Shown here piece by piece: positions 1 to 8,554 of a DNA stretch of 48,854 nt. Where the stretch lies: contig CAZPMO010000012.1 in NCBI GenBank assembly GCA_964587515.1, forward strand, positions 1-48,854, in the 5' to 3' direction. The notes below the pieces were generated by a model. That model saw only the letters and a list, made by a program, of their open reading frames with translations, was not told the DNA's origin and searched no databases. Each line of letters begins with the position of its first letter. Positions within the stretch are counted from its first letter, which is position 1. This stretch comes from CAZPMO01 sp964587515. Lineage in GTDB: Bacteria > Pseudomonadota > Alphaproteobacteria > MPNO01. Position numbers and translations under genes: made by a program.

Positions 1-54
1 CAGACGATTCGTGTGAATCCCCACCCGATTCTCTCAAACCGTGAAACGCTCTAG
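1..54 (-). repeat. Dispersed repeat with three GANTC sites, copy 1
   Basis: Read on the minus strand this begins CTAGAGC at the atpF stop codon (the TAG is part of the repeat) and then carries GAATC (31-27), GATTC (19-15) and GAATC (10-6). The copy at 48802-48851 has the same order: 23 bases from CTAG to the first site, then 13 and 9 bases between site starts (here 12 and 9). All three sites match GANTC, the CcrM recognition sequence. It lies just after the atp operon and may be cut by the window edge. Confidence 0.6.
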
Positions 55-533
55 TGCAGGCTGCGGGGGAGTTCGCTGACGGCGCTGTCGATCAGCGCGC
101 CGGCGCGGCTCTCGTCGAGGCGTTCGGTGATCAGCCGGCGGGTCGCGGCGATGGCGACATCGACGGCGGTCTCGCGAACCTGGCGTAGCGCCTCGGCCTC
201 GGCGCCGGCGATCTTGTCGCGGGCAAGCTGTTCGCGGCGCTTGATCGCGGCCTCGAGACCGGCGGCGGCCTCGGCGGCGAGGCGTTCGGCCTCCTCGCGC
301 GCGCGGTCCAGCATTTCCTCGGTTTCCTTGACGGCGTCGCGCTGTCGGCGCTGGTATTCGGCCAGCAGGTGCTGCGCGTCTTCGCAGAGCTTCGCGGCCT
401 CGTCCAGCGTCGCCTTGATCTTCGCGGCGCGCGCGTCGAGCGCGCTGCCCATGGCGCGCGCCACCGGCCGGTAAATTCCGGCGACGAATATCACGGTGCC
501 GACCGCGACCCAGAATTCGGCGGACTGCAACAT
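51..533 (-). CDS. atpF: ATP synthase F0 subunit b
   Basis: Peripheral-stalk subunit of F1F0 ATP synthase, 160 residues. One N-terminal membrane segment (about residues 6-24) is followed by a long, charged, Ala/Glu/Arg-rich helix typical of the b-type stator that holds F1 against rotation. It is the last gene of the F0 operon; its ATG overlaps the stop of the preceding b' gene by one base (TGATG), so translational coupling is likely. The two-gene b'/b arrangement is known from alphaproteobacteria and other photosynthetic-lineage bacteria. Which of the two is called b or b' is set by order (b' directly follows c) and is a convention. The stop codon is embedded in a dispersed repeat. Confidence 0.92.
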   Translation of the reverse strand: MLQSAEFWVAVGTVIFVAGIYRPVARAMGSALDARAAKIKATLDEAAKLCEDAQHLLAEYQRRQRDAVKETEEMLDRAREEAERLAAEAAAGLEAAIKRREQLARDKIAGAEAEALRQVRETAVDVAIAATRRLITERLDESRAGALIDSAVSELPRSLH

Positions 534-1039
534 CAGCCGCGATCCTTCATTGTTTCGGGCATCGTCTCGGCCACCGCTCCGGCGGCGTCGCCTTCGGAAA
601 CATCGATTTCAACCAGCCGCGATACGGCGGCCCGCGTCACGTCGCCGGCGACCTCACGCACGTTGGCCAATGCTTCGTCGCGCGCGGCCTCGATACGCGT
701 CTCCGCGGCCGCGGCTTCCTCGGCCAGCCGTTTGCCGATCTCCTCGTGGCGCGCCGCCGCCTCGACCGCGAAACGCTCCGAGCTTTCCCGCAGGATTGCC
801 TGCGCCTGCGCGCGGGCGTCCGCCACCGTCCGCTCATAGGCCTCCAGCGCCGACTGGGCTTCCTTCTTCACGGCCTCGGCCTTCTGAAGGTCGTCGTCGA
901 TGCGTTCCTGCCGTTCCTGGAGGATATCGGCGATGCGCGGCAGGGCCGCCTTCCACAGCACCAGAAACAGAACGGAAAACGTCATGATCAGCCAGACGAC
1001 CTGGCCGAGATAGGTTCCAATCTGTTCAAGTTGCGGCAT
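533..1039 (-). CDS. atpG: ATP synthase F0 subunit b'
   Basis: Second peripheral-stalk subunit, 168 residues, expected to pair with the b subunit as a heterodimer. A hydrophobic segment at about residues 12-32 anchors it in the membrane; the rest is a charged coiled-coil helix rich in Glu, Ala and Arg. The start has a GGAAAG sequence a few bases upstream. It is separated from atpE by a 72-base spacer holding a strong hairpin and short tandem repeats, unlike the one-base overlap with the next gene, so its dosage relative to subunit c may be set there. The symbols atpG, atpX and atpF2 are all used for b'. Confidence 0.9.
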   Translation of the reverse strand: MPQLEQIGTYLGQVVWLIMTFSVLFLVLWKAALPRIADILQERQERIDDDLQKAEAVKKEAQSALEAYERTVADARAQAQAILRESSERFAVEAAARHEEIGKRLAEEAAAAETRIEAARDEALANVREVAGDVTRAAVSRLVEIDVSEGDAAGAVAETMPETMKDRG

Positions 1040-1049
1040 TGATCGCTTT

Positions 1050-1082
1050 CCGTTCTGGGGCCGTTCTGGGGGCCGTCCTGGG
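1050..1082. repeat. Three short tandem repeats upstream of b'
   Basis: On the plus strand the unit CCGTTCTGGGG occurs at 1050-1060, again with one extra G at 1061-1072, and in a changed form, CCGTCCTGGG, at 1073-1082. The last unit runs into the left arm of the atpE-distal hairpin. On the mRNA they fall just before the Shine-Dalgarno of the b' gene. They may have arisen by slippage; no function is known to me. Confidence 0.7.
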
Positions 1083-1102
1083 AACTGGCCGAAGGACGGC
1101 CC
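1070..1102 (-). terminator. Intercistronic hairpin after atpE
   Basis: A perfect 10-base inverted repeat, GGGCCGTCCT at 1070-1079 and AGGACGGCCC at 1093-1102, encloses a 13-base loop. It starts 10 bases after the atpE stop codon. There is no T-run on the downstream side in the direction of transcription, so it is not a classical intrinsic terminator. More likely it stabilises the 3' end of an atpE-containing transcript or partly blocks read-through, which would help make many more c subunits than b subunits. That role is inference. Confidence 0.6.
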
Positions 1103-1111
1103 GGTCCGGGC

Positions 1112-1336
1112 TCAGCCGAACAGAATGACCAGCGCGACCACCAGCGCGAACAGCGCGATGGCCTCGACCAGGGCGAACCCCAGCATGGTCATGGGGAAAA
1201 CGTCGCCGCGGGCCGCGGGATTGCGGGCCACGGCCGAGATGAAGGAGGCGAAGATCGCGCCGATACCGATACCCGATCCGACGACGCCGATCACCGCGAG
1301 CCCCGCGCCGATCACTTTCGCAGCTTCTAGCTCCAT
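1112..1336 (-). CDS. atpE: ATP synthase F0 subunit c
   Basis: Proteolipid that forms the rotating ring of F0, 74 residues, the usual length. Two membrane helices form a hairpin: the first carries the Gly-rich stretch at residues 20-27, the polar loop contains ARNP (37-40), and the second carries the proton-binding carboxylate Glu58 within LVEAIALFA. The start has a GGAAAGGAAAG purine-rich ribosome-binding region. The gene is followed by a strong hairpin before b', consistent with the need for many copies of this subunit. Glu rather than Asp as ion carrier, without an obvious sodium-binding signature, suggests a proton-driven ring. Confidence 0.96.
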   Translation of the reverse strand: MELEAAKVIGAGLAVIGVVGSGIGIGAIFASFISAVARNPAARGDVFPMTMLGFALVEAIALFALVVALVILFG

Positions 1337-1403
1337 GTTCTTTCCTTTCCGCTCGATTTGGTCCGAGTAATTGTGTGTGACGGGAATTCCATACGCGCGA
1401 CCC

Positions 1404-2135
1404 TCAGTGCAGATGCAGCGCGTCGTTGATGTAAAGGCAGGTCAAAATGGTGAATACATAGGCCTGCAGGAAGGCGATCACGAGCTCCAGCCCGATAAGC
1501 GCCGAGACGAAGGCAAGCGGCAGAATGCCCGCCGCGCCGAGCGCCGGCACGAACCCCGCGAACACTTTCAGGAGCGTGTGTCCCGCCAGCATGTTCGCGA
1601 ACAGCCGGACCGACAGGCTGATCGGCCGCGACAGATAGGAGATGATTTCGATGGGGATCAACAGCGGCCACAGCGCGATCGATACGCCGGGCGGCACGAA
1701 GAACGTGAAGAAATGCATCCCGTGCTTCACGAAGCCCAGGATGGTCACGCCGACAAACACCACCAGCGCCATCGCGAAGGTGACGATAATGTGGCTGGTG
1801 AAGGTGAAGCTGTAGGGGATCATGCCCAGCATGTTGCCGAACAGGATGAACATGAAAAGCGTGAACACGAACGGGAAATAGCGGCGGCCCGCGCTGCCCA
1901 CCGTGTCGCGGATCACGTTGGCGACGAATTCATAGGACAGTTCCGCCATCGACTGCCAGCGTCCCGGCACCAGGGCGCGCTTGCGCATGCCCAGGATCAG
2001 AAACAGCGTCACGCAGACAAGCGTGAGCGTCATGAAAAGCGAGGAATTGGTGAACGAGATGTCGGCGTCGCCGATGTGAATCGGCAGCAGCGTCTTGATC
2101 TCGAACTGCGTCAGTGGCCCGTGTTTTTCCGCCAA
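1404..2135 (-). CDS. atpB: ATP synthase F0 subunit a
   Basis: Membrane stator subunit forming the two proton half-channels, 243 residues. Several hydrophobic helices are visible, and the strictly required arginine is Arg177 within LSVRLFANMLAGH (about 174-186), equivalent to Arg210 of E. coli. A second conserved block, at about 217-233 (ELVIAFLQAYVFTIL), closes the protein. The start codon is TTG, preceded by GAGAGG about nine bases upstream; the residues after it (MAEKHGPLTQF) fit the family N-terminus. It follows atpI by 26 bases and precedes atpE in the same operon. Confidence 0.95.
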   Translation of the reverse strand: MAEKHGPLTQFEIKTLLPIHIGDADISFTNSSLFMTLTLVCVTLFLILGMRKRALVPGRWQSMAELSYEFVANVIRDTVGSAGRRYFPFVFTLFMFILFGNMLGMIPYSFTFTSHIIVTFAMALVVFVGVTILGFVKHGMHFFTFFVPPGVSIALWPLLIPIEIISYLSRPISLSVRLFANMLAGHTLLKVFAGFVPALGAAGILPLAFVSALIGLELVIAFLQAYVFTILTCLYINDALHLH

Positions 2136-2161
2136 CGTGTCGGCCTCTCAGATACTTCCGC

Positions 2162-2521
2162 TCAGGCGCCGTCGGATTTTCCGTCGTCGCCCTTTTTCTT
2201 CTCCGCCGAATATCCGACCGCCTGGCTCATACCCGCCATGACGCGGTAGACATTCATCATGCCGGCGGCGGCGCCCAAAAGGAAAAACACCACCAGCAAC
2301 CACGGCGCCGTATCGAGCCACCTGTCGAGCAGATAACCCAACCCCGCGCCGATAATAAGCGCCGCCACAAGCTCCACCCCGATCCGCATCGCGAGACCCA
2401 GCCCGCTTCGGGGATCGTCCTCCGGACCGGACGACCTTTTGCCGCCTTTCTCCTGCTCGCGCAACCGGCGAAGCCTGTCGTCGAGATTCTTTAGGGAGTC
2501 AGGCTCAGTGCCTTCGGTCAT
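2162..2521 (-). CDS. atpI: AtpI/AtpZ-family F0 assembly protein
   Basis: Small membrane protein first in the F0 operon, 119 residues from the chosen ATG. The N-terminal third is charged and soluble; the C-terminal part has two membrane helices with GAGLGYLLDRW, then FLLGAAAGMMNVYRVM, the pattern of the AtpI/AtpZ family linked to c-ring assembly and possibly cation uptake. The frame is open further upstream to 2593, but that extension would run into the -10 element at 2581-2586, so the start at 2521 is preferred. No clear Shine-Dalgarno precedes it. The order atpI-atpB-atpE-b'-b is the usual alphaproteobacterial one. Confidence 0.85.
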   Translation of the reverse strand: MTEGTEPDSLKNLDDRLRRLREQEKGGKRSSGPEDDPRSGLGLAMRIGVELVAALIIGAGLGYLLDRWLDTAPWLLVVFFLLGAAAGMMNVYRVMAGMSQAVGYSAEKKKGDDGKSDGA

Positions 2522-2580
2522 CGGAAGGATGGACTGCGGCAACCCCCCGCGCGACAAGCGCCGCGCCGTGAGGCGGGGGC

Positions 2581-2609
2581 ACCATAGGGACACACCATAA
2601 CACTGTCAA
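2581..2609 (-). promoter_or_regulatory. Sigma70-type promoter of the atp F0 operon
   Basis: On the minus strand, TTGACA (2609-2604) is followed after exactly 17 bases by TATGGT (2586-2581). The expected transcription start near 2574 leaves a leader of about 53 bases before the atpI ATG at 2521. This is one of the best matches to a housekeeping promoter in the window. Confidence 0.7.
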
Positions 2610-2673
2610 GTTTGATCGATTGTCCTGTAAGCATTTGATTCAATGCAATTAATTCCATCGCTTCCGAAACGGG

Positions 2674-5600
2674 TCAGGCGCTTTCGCGCAACCCTTCGGC
2701 GGTCTGAAGATTGACCGAGACGAGTTGCGAGACGCCCTGTTCGCCCATGGTCACGCCATAGAGCCGATCCATCCGCGCCATGGTCAGGCGATGATGGGTG
2801 ACCAGAAGGAAACGCGTCGACGAGGAATGGGCGATTTCGGCCAGCATGGTGCAGAAACGATCCACATTGTGATCGTCAAGCGGTGCGTCGACCTCGTCGA
2901 GGACGCAGATCGGCGCCGGGTTGGTCTGGAACACCGCGAACAGAAGCGCCAGCGCCGCCAGCGCCTGCTCGCCGCCCGACAGAAGCGACATCGTCTGAAG
3001 CTTCTTGCCCGGCGGGCTCGCCATGATCTCCAGGCCGGCCTCGAACGGATCATCCGCTTCCGTCAGTGACAGGTGGGCGCGCCCGCCGCCGAACAGGCGG
3101 GTAAACAGGTCGCGGAAATGGCGGTCAACCTCGCCGAACGCGGCCAGCAACCGTTCGCGTCCTTCGCGGTTGAGCCCGGATATCCCCTGGCGCAGCCGCG
3201 CGATGGCGCCGACCAAATCCTCGCGTTCAGATTGCAGCGTGGTGATGCGCTCGTTGAGTTCCTCGGCCTCGGTTTCGGCGCGCAGATTGACGGGTCCCAT
3301 ATTGTCGCGCTCGCGCAGCAGCCGCTCCAGCCGGGTTTCGATCTTGTCGTGATCGGGCAGCTCCTCGCCGGGTTTCACCCCGACCTCCTCCAGGGCGTGC
3401 TCGGGTTCGCAGCGGATCTGCTCGCGCACGCGCTCGGCGATGGTGGTGATTTCCTGTTCGATCTGCTCGACCGCCGCCTGCCGGCGTACGCGTTCCTCGC
3501 GTTGGTCGGCGAGCCTCGCTTCGGTCGCGCGCAACGCGCGGGCCAGCTCCTCGAGTTGCGCCTCGGCGTCGGCGAGCGCGGACGCCGCGCTGTCGCGCTT
3601 GCTTTCCGCCTCGATGATCTTGATGTCGAGCTCGCGACGCTGTTCGGCGATCTCCACCGGTCGCGATTCGAGGCGTTCGAGCTCTTCGGCCGCGCCGCCT
3701 CGGCGCTGTTCGAGCTGGCTGATCTGAGTCTCGGCGTTACCCGACCGCTGACGCCACGATGCGAGATCGCCGTCGATCGCCCGCAGGCGGTTGCGGCGCG
3801 CCTCGGCGTCGTCGCTCAACCGGTCATGGTCGCGCCGGCATTCGTCCAGCCCGACCCGTCGTTCGGCAAGCGCGCGCTGCCGGCCGACAATCTGGCCGCG
3901 GCGCGCCTCGATCTCCGACATATCGGTCAACTCCGCGCGGGCGGTGGCAAGCTGGGCTTCGAGCTCGGTGAGATCGACGCCCAGGGCTCCAATAGTGACT
4001 GTCAAACCTTCCTGGCGCAGCCGCGCATCGGCGGCGCCCTGCGCCAGCGCGGCTTCGGCGTCGCGCGCCTCCTGGAATTCGCGATCGGCGCTCCACAGCG
4101 CCTCGCGCGATTCCTTTTCCCGTTCGGTGGCCTGCTGCGCGATGTGAAGAGCGCGATCAAGCCGGCCCCGTCCTTCATGAGCGCTTTGTTCCAGGGCGGG
4201 AAGCCGTTCCCGCAAATCGTCCAGCCGGTTGCGCTGGGACAGGCGCTTCGCGGCGGCGGTCGTCGCGCCGGCGCCGGCGACGAAACCATCCCACCGCCAC
4301 AGTGCGCCGCTTTTGCTGACCAGCCGTTGGCCTTGGGCGAGACGGTCGGCGAGAGCATTGCCGAGGGCATCGTCGTCGATGAGTCCGATTTGCGAAAGGC
4401 GTCGTTGCAGCGCCGGCGGTCCCTTGACGAAGTCGCTCAATGGCCGGGCGCCCGGTGGCAGGGCCGGCGCGTCGGAAGCGACCGGCAGCGTCCGCCAGTG
4501 AACCGGGGCGGCTTCGTCGCCCGGCGCAATCAAATCGTCGCCCAGCGCGGCGCCCAGCGCCATCTCAAATCCGGCATCGACCGAGATCGCATCGACCATC
4601 GGCGGCCACAGATCGGAATCGCTGATCTCAAGCAGTTCGGCGAGCGCCGCGGTCTCGGTGCGCAGCTTCGCGGCGGCGGTCTCGGCAACCTGGTAGCTCT
4701 CGCGGGTTTCGTCTTCCGCGACCAGCGCCGCGGCGCGAATCTGCTCAGCGGCATGCGCGTCGGCGCGCGCCTTATCCAGCTTCGCCCGCGCCTCGGCGGC
4801 CGCGCCGCGCGCGCCATCCTGCCGGCCGTTCTCCTGCGCTTCTTCAGATGCGCGGCGATGATCGTGTTGGGCCTCGTCGCGCTGCTGGATCAGCCGTTCA
4901 CGCCGTTTCTCCAGCTCGACGATCTGGCGGTTGAGTTCCGCCTGACGCGATTCCTCGGCGGCCACCGAGCGGGTCAGCTCGGTCACCGCGGCCTCCAGCG
5001 CATTCACCTCGGCCGCCGCCGCGTCGCGCAGTTGGGCCGCGTGCGCCAGCGTCTCGGGCTCCTTGGCCTGCGCTTCGCGAATTTCGGCGGCCTCGGATTT
5101 CAACCGCTCCAGCGCCTCGGCCGCATCCGAAAGCATCCCGCGCTCTCGACCGATATCCCCGTCGATCTGGGCGAGCCGGTTCTCGATGTCGCGTCGCGCC
5201 GCTTCGAGGCGTCGCTCCTCGGCGTCGAGCGCGTCGCGCGCCACCATCAGCCGTTGCAGCGCGGCCGCGGTTTCCGCCTCCGCGCGTCTGAGGTCCGGGA
5301 CCACCGCGCCGGCGTCCGCCTGACGCGCGGACACGGAAGCTGCCTGCCCGGTGGTTTCCGCGACGGCCGCCTCGGCGCGCTTCAGCTCTTCGCGCGCCAC
5401 TTCGCGCCGCGCATTGGCTTCTGTCCAGCGCAGATGCAGCAGGATCGCCTCGGCCTTGCGGATGTGGTCGCTGAGATTGCGGTAGCGTGTCGCCTGTCGC
5501 GCCTGGCGCTTAAGGCCGCGGAACTGTTCTTCCAGCGCCGCAAGAAGATCGTCGAGACGCTCCAGGTTGGCGTCGGCAGCGCGCAGCCGCAACTCGGCTT

Positions 5601-6135
5601 CATGACGCCGCGAGTGCAGCCCGCCGATGCCGGCCGCTTCCTCCAGCAGATGGCGTCGGTCGGTCGGTTTGGCGTTGATGATCGCGCCGATGCGTCCCTG
5701 GCTGACCAGCGCCGTCGAACGCGCGCCCGACGAGACATCGGCGAACAGGGTCTGGACGTCGCGGGCGCGCGCCTCGCTGCCGTTTATCCGGTATTGCGAC
5801 CCGCTGCCGCGCTCGATGCGTCGCGACACGTCGATCTCGGCGGCCTGATTGTAGGCCGACGGCGCTCCCCGGTCCGCATTGTCCAGCGTCAGGATCACCT
5901 CGGCGAGGTTGCGGGACGGCCGTTCCGAAGTGCCGCCGAAGATGACGTCGTCCATCTCGCCGCCGCGCATCTGCTTGGCCGAGCTTTCGCCCATGACCCA
6001 GCGCAACCCCTCGACCAGATTCGATTTGCCGCAGCCATTAGGGCCGACGATTCCCGTGAGCCCGGGTTCGATGTGAATCTCGGTCGGGTCCACAAAGGAC
6101 TTGAAACCGGTTATGCGCAGGCTCGTGAAATGCAC
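2674..6135 (-). CDS. smc: Chromosome segregation ATPase SMC
   Basis: Structural maintenance of chromosomes protein, 1153 residues, full length for the family. The N-terminal head has the Walker A motif GPNGCGKSN (31-39). A very long coiled coil rich in Glu, Arg and Ala is broken by a globular hinge at roughly 500-620. The C-terminal head holds the ABC signature LSGGEQ (1052-1057) and the Walker B stretch VLDE (1078-1081). It organises and condenses the chromosome, normally with ScpA and ScpB, which are not in the window. The start codon is GTG, giving the family N-terminus MHFTSLRITGFKSF. Only 26 bases separate it from the upstream dsbA-like gene, so they may be co-transcribed, as in other alphaproteobacteria. 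Confidence 0.96.
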   Translation of the reverse strand: MHFTSLRITGFKSFVDPTEIHIEPGLTGIVGPNGCGKSNLVEGLRWVMGESSAKQMRGGEMDDVIFGGTSERPSRNLAEVILTLDNADRGAPSAYNQAAEIDVSRRIERGSGSQYRINGSEARARDVQTLFADVSSGARSTALVSQGRIGAIINAKPTDRRHLLEEAAGIGGLHSRRHEAELRLRAADANLERLDDLLAALEEQFRGLKRQARQATRYRNLSDHIRKAEAILLHLRWTEANARREVAREELKRAEAAVAETTGQAASVSARQADAGAVVPDLRRAEAETAAALQRLMVARDALDAEERRLEAARRDIENRLAQIDGDIGRERGMLSDAAEALERLKSEAAEIREAQAKEPETLAHAAQLRDAAAAEVNALEAAVTELTRSVAAEESRQAELNRQIVELEKRRERLIQQRDEAQHDHRRASEEAQENGRQDGARGAAAEARAKLDKARADAHAAEQIRAAALVAEDETRESYQVAETAAAKLRTETAALAELLEISDSDLWPPMVDAISVDAGFEMALGAALGDDLIAPGDEAAPVHWRTLPVASDAPALPPGARPLSDFVKGPPALQRRLSQIGLIDDDALGNALADRLAQGQRLVSKSGALWRWDGFVAGAGATTAAAKRLSQRNRLDDLRERLPALEQSAHEGRGRLDRALHIAQQATEREKESREALWSADREFQEARDAEAALAQGAADARLRQEGLTVTIGALGVDLTELEAQLATARAELTDMSEIEARRGQIVGRQRALAERRVGLDECRRDHDRLSDDAEARRNRLRAIDGDLASWRQRSGNAETQISQLEQRRGGAAEELERLESRPVEIAEQRRELDIKIIEAESKRDSAASALADAEAQLEELARALRATEARLADQREERVRRQAAVEQIEQEITTIAERVREQIRCEPEHALEEVGVKPGEELPDHDKIETRLERLLRERDNMGPVNLRAETEAEELNERITTLQSEREDLVGAIARLRQGISGLNREGRERLLAAFGEVDRHFRDLFTRLFGGGRAHLSLTEADDPFEAGLEIMASPPGKKLQTMSLLSGGEQALAALALLFAVFQTNPAPICVLDEVDAPLDDHNVDRFCTMLAEIAHSSSTRFLLVTHHRLTMARMDRLYGVTMGEQGVSQLVSVNLQTAEGLRESA

Positions 6136-6161
6136 GGCGTTTCCAGGTCCGCTCTAACGCA

Positions 6162-6824
6162 TCAGCTCTTGGACAGCATGGGATCGACGACGGCCTTGAT
6201 CTGTTCGAAGGTCAGGCCGCCGCCATATTTGTGGCCATTGATAATCAGTGTCGGCGTCGCGTTGATCTTGTATTGGTTCGCGCCGCCGAGTCGCTGTTGC
6301 AGGATCGCGGTCTGGAGCTTTTCATCCTTGAGGCAGGCGGCGAACTTGGTCGGCGTCAGCCCGCCGAGGCGCGCGATCTGGCCCAGCGCCCGCATGGGAT
6401 TGTTCGACCGCGCCCATCGGTTCTGGTCGCGGAAAAGAATGTCCAGGAAACCGAAAAACCGGTCGCGGCCGTTACAGCGCGCCAGCATCGACGCCGCCAG
6501 CGCCGAGCGGTCGAGCGGGAAATCGCGATAGACCAGGCGAACCTTGCCGCTCTCGATATAATCTTTTTTCAGCTTGGGCAGGACCTTGGCGTGGAAGGTG
6601 GCGCAATGGGAACAGGTCAATGAGGCGTATTCGACAATGGTCACCGGCGCGTCGGCGCGGCCCATGACGAAATCGTCGGCGAGGATCTTGACGTTTTCGA
6701 ACGTGGCGTCCGGCGTGGGCGTCATGGCTTGCGCCAGCACTACGGAGGACGCGCCGGAAACAAGCGCCGCGCCGAGAACGGCGAGACGTAGATAACGCCA
6801 TATCTTCTGCATCTTCTTTATCAT
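6162..6824 (-). CDS. DsbA-family periplasmic thiol:disulfide oxidoreductase
   Basis: Secreted thioredoxin-fold protein, 220 residues. An N-terminal basic stretch and hydrophobic core ending near VLAQA (about 29-33) make a signal peptide. The active site is C71-S-H-C74 inside LTCSHCATFH, and the cis-proline loop is the TPTLIING segment near residue 190. The family oxidises or isomerises disulfides in exported proteins; this type resembles the DsbA/BdbD/ScsC-like proteins with a CSHC site rather than classical CPHC. A second in-frame ATG at 6812, preceded by AAAGAAG, could be the true start and would still leave a signal peptide. It sits between dciA and smc on the same strand, a conserved alphaproteobacterial arrangement. 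Confidence 0.88.
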   Translation of the reverse strand: MIKKMQKIWRYLRLAVLGAALVSGASSVVLAQAMTPTPDATFENVKILADDFVMGRADAPVTIVEYASLTCSHCATFHAKVLPKLKKDYIESGKVRLVYRDFPLDRSALAASMLARCNGRDRFFGFLDILFRDQNRWARSNNPMRALGQIARLGGLTPTKFAACLKDEKLQTAILQQRLGGANQYKINATPTLIINGHKYGGGLTFEQIKAVVDPMLSKS

Positions 6825-6907
6825 CCTACCATATATAGACGATTGCCCGGAGTTCCGTCCAGCCTTGCGACCATGAGAATTGAATCCCCCAAGTCCCGCT
6901 TCGTACT

Positions 6908-7444
6908 TTACCCGCGCGGCGGATCGGCATCGCCCCGGACGGACTGTCCGAGTTGCGCCAGCGCCGCGCGCAGTTCCTCATCCTCTATGGAATTGAGCGT
7001 CCCGGTCAAGGCGGCATCGGCCGGCTTCGGGCGTCGAACGGTTTTTCTTCTGGCCCTCTGCAAATATGGGCGGATCGGTCCCTGGATCAAGGTCAGGCGC
7101 GTCACCGCGGCATATCCGAAATAGCCGTTTATTCGCTCGATCACCGTCGGTGCGAGGTGCTGAAGTTCGGTCGCGAACGCGCCGTTGACACGAACATGCA
7201 GGATGCCGCCCGCGGGCGTGCCGCGCGGCACGACGAATTTCAGCGGCAGGGTTTCCTCCGCGAGCGCATGGCCCACGATCTCCGGCCATTCGGCAACGAT
7301 CGCGGCTTCGGCGAACCCGCGCCGGCGCATGGCCCGGCCGGCCAGTTTGGGCAACATCGCGGAGAGCGAAATCGGCCCACGGCGGTGTCGTTGGATTTCG
7401 GGTTTCTTCATGCGGCGAACCGGCGTTCGGGAAGCTGCTTCCAT
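6908..7444 (-). CDS. dciA: DUF721/DciA-family protein
   Basis: A protein of 178 residues from the ATG at 7444, with a basic N-terminus and a DUF721 domain over about residues 25-125 (FAEAAIVAEWPEIVG... then the VRVNGAFATELQHLAP block). DUF721 proteins include DciA, a bacterial partner and loader of the DnaB helicase; the role here follows from family membership only. The start is uncertain: the frame opens at a TTG at 7471, and ATGs lie at 7444 and 7411; none has a clear Shine-Dalgarno. Starting at 7444 leaves 45 bases to the divergent mutY start, more room for promoters than the TTG would. Confidence 0.75.
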   Translation of the reverse strand: MEAASRTPVRRMKKPEIQRHRRGPISLSAMLPKLAGRAMRRRGFAEAAIVAEWPEIVGHALAEETLPLKFVVPRGTPAGGILHVRVNGAFATELQHLAPTVIERINGYFGYAAVTRLTLIQGPIRPYLQRARRKTVRRPKPADAALTGTLNSIEDEELRAALAQLGQSVRGDADPPRG

Positions 7445-7489
7445 GTTATGCTGGACAGGGGATCGGGACAATAAGCGAGGCGCGTTCGG

Positions 7490-8554
7490 GTGGTCGGGAA
7501 TAGCACTTCCAAAGCGCTGCGCGCCTCGTTGATGACATGGTACGAGACGGATGGACGCGACCTACCATGGCGCGCGCCGCGCGGCCGGCATGGCGATCCC
7601 TATGGCGTCTGGCTCAGCGAAATCATGCTGCAGCAGACCACGGTGGCGACCGTCGGCCCGTATTTCAATAATTTCCTGGCGCGCTGGCCCGGCGTGCACG
7701 ACCTTGCCGCGGCCTCGCTCGACGACGTGCTGCACGCCTGGCAGGGGCTCGGCTATTACGCGCGGGCGCGCAACCTCCATCGCTGCGCAGGCCTGGTCAG
7801 CCGTGACCTTGACGGCGTCTTTCCCGACAGCGAGGACGCGCTCCGCGCCTTGCCGGGCATCGGCCCCTATACCGCCGCCGCGATCGCCGCGATCGCCTTC
7901 GGTCGGGCTAGCACCCCGGTCGACGGCAATATCGAGAGGGTGATGGCGCGGCTTCGCGGCGTAAAAACGCCGTTGCCGGCGGCCAAGCCGGAACTGATGG
8001 AACATGCGAAGCGGCTGACCCCGGATCACGGCGCCGGCGATCACGTCCAAGCGCTGATGGACCTCGGCGCCACGGTATGTACGCCGCGCCGGCCGTCGTG
8101 TGGCCGTTGCCCGTGGCGCGCGGACTGCGCCGCGCGCGCCGCCGGCATGGCCGAGACTTTACCGGCGAAAACGCCCAAACCCGCGCGGCCGACACGGCGC
8201 GGCGTAGCGTTCTGGGCGGAACGGCCCGACGGCGCGGTGCTGTTGCGACGCCGGCCCGAGAAAGGCCTGCTGGGCGGGATGATGGAAGTGCCGTCGACCG
8301 CGTGGCGCGCCGAGAGCTGGACCGATGCCGCGGCCGCGGCCGAGGCGCCGTTCGTGGCGGATTGGCGCAGGCTGCCCGGCGTGGTGGGCCACACCTTCAC
8401 CCATTTTCACCTGGAACTCGAAATCATGGCGGCGCGCGGCGATTACCAGGCCGGGACCGACGATGTCTGGTGCGCGCCCGACCGGTTCGGTGAGTTCGCC
8501 CTGCCGACGGTGATGAAAAAAATCGTGCGCCACGCCCAGACGCGTGATGGTTAG
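7490..8554 (+). CDS. mutY: A/G-specific adenine DNA glycosylase MutY
   Basis: Base-excision repair glycosylase that removes adenine mispaired with 8-oxoguanine, 354 residues. Catalytic Glu44 lies in SEIMLQQT, the helix-hairpin-helix LPGIGPYTA is at 121-129, and Asp145 in VDGNIERV is the essential aspartate. The 4Fe-4S cluster ligands are C197, C204, C207 and C213 (C-X6-C-X2-C-X5-C). The C-terminal MutT-like domain recognises 8-oxoguanine (GLLGGMMEVPST at about 260-275, then HTFTHFHL). A GTG start is chosen because the first 25 residues match the family's opening helix; an ATG at 7535 would remove part of it. The gene is divergent from dciA and overlaps ccrM by four bases, tail to tail. Confidence 0.95.
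   Translation: MVGNSTSKALRASLMTWYETDGRDLPWRAPRGRHGDPYGVWLSEIMLQQTTVATVGPYFNNFLARWPGVHDLAAASLDDVLHAWQGLGYYARARNLHRCAGLVSRDLDGVFPDSEDALRALPGIGPYTAAAIAAIAFGRASTPVDGNIERVMARLRGVKTPLPAAKPELMEHAKRLTPDHGAGDHVQALMDLGATVCTPRRPSCGRCPWRADCAARAAGMAETLPAKTPKPARPTRRGVAFWAERPDGAVLLRRRPEKGLLGGMMEVPSTAWRAESWTDAAAAAEAPFVADWRRLPGVVGHTFTHFHLELEIMAARGDYQAGTDDVWCAPDRFGEFALPTVMKKIVRHAQTRDG

Noticed and set aside
3073..6531. 1152-residue open frame on the plus strand
   Set aside because: It is antisense to smc, which has all its motifs; long open antisense frames are expected in G+C-rich coding DNA, and the translation shows no domain.
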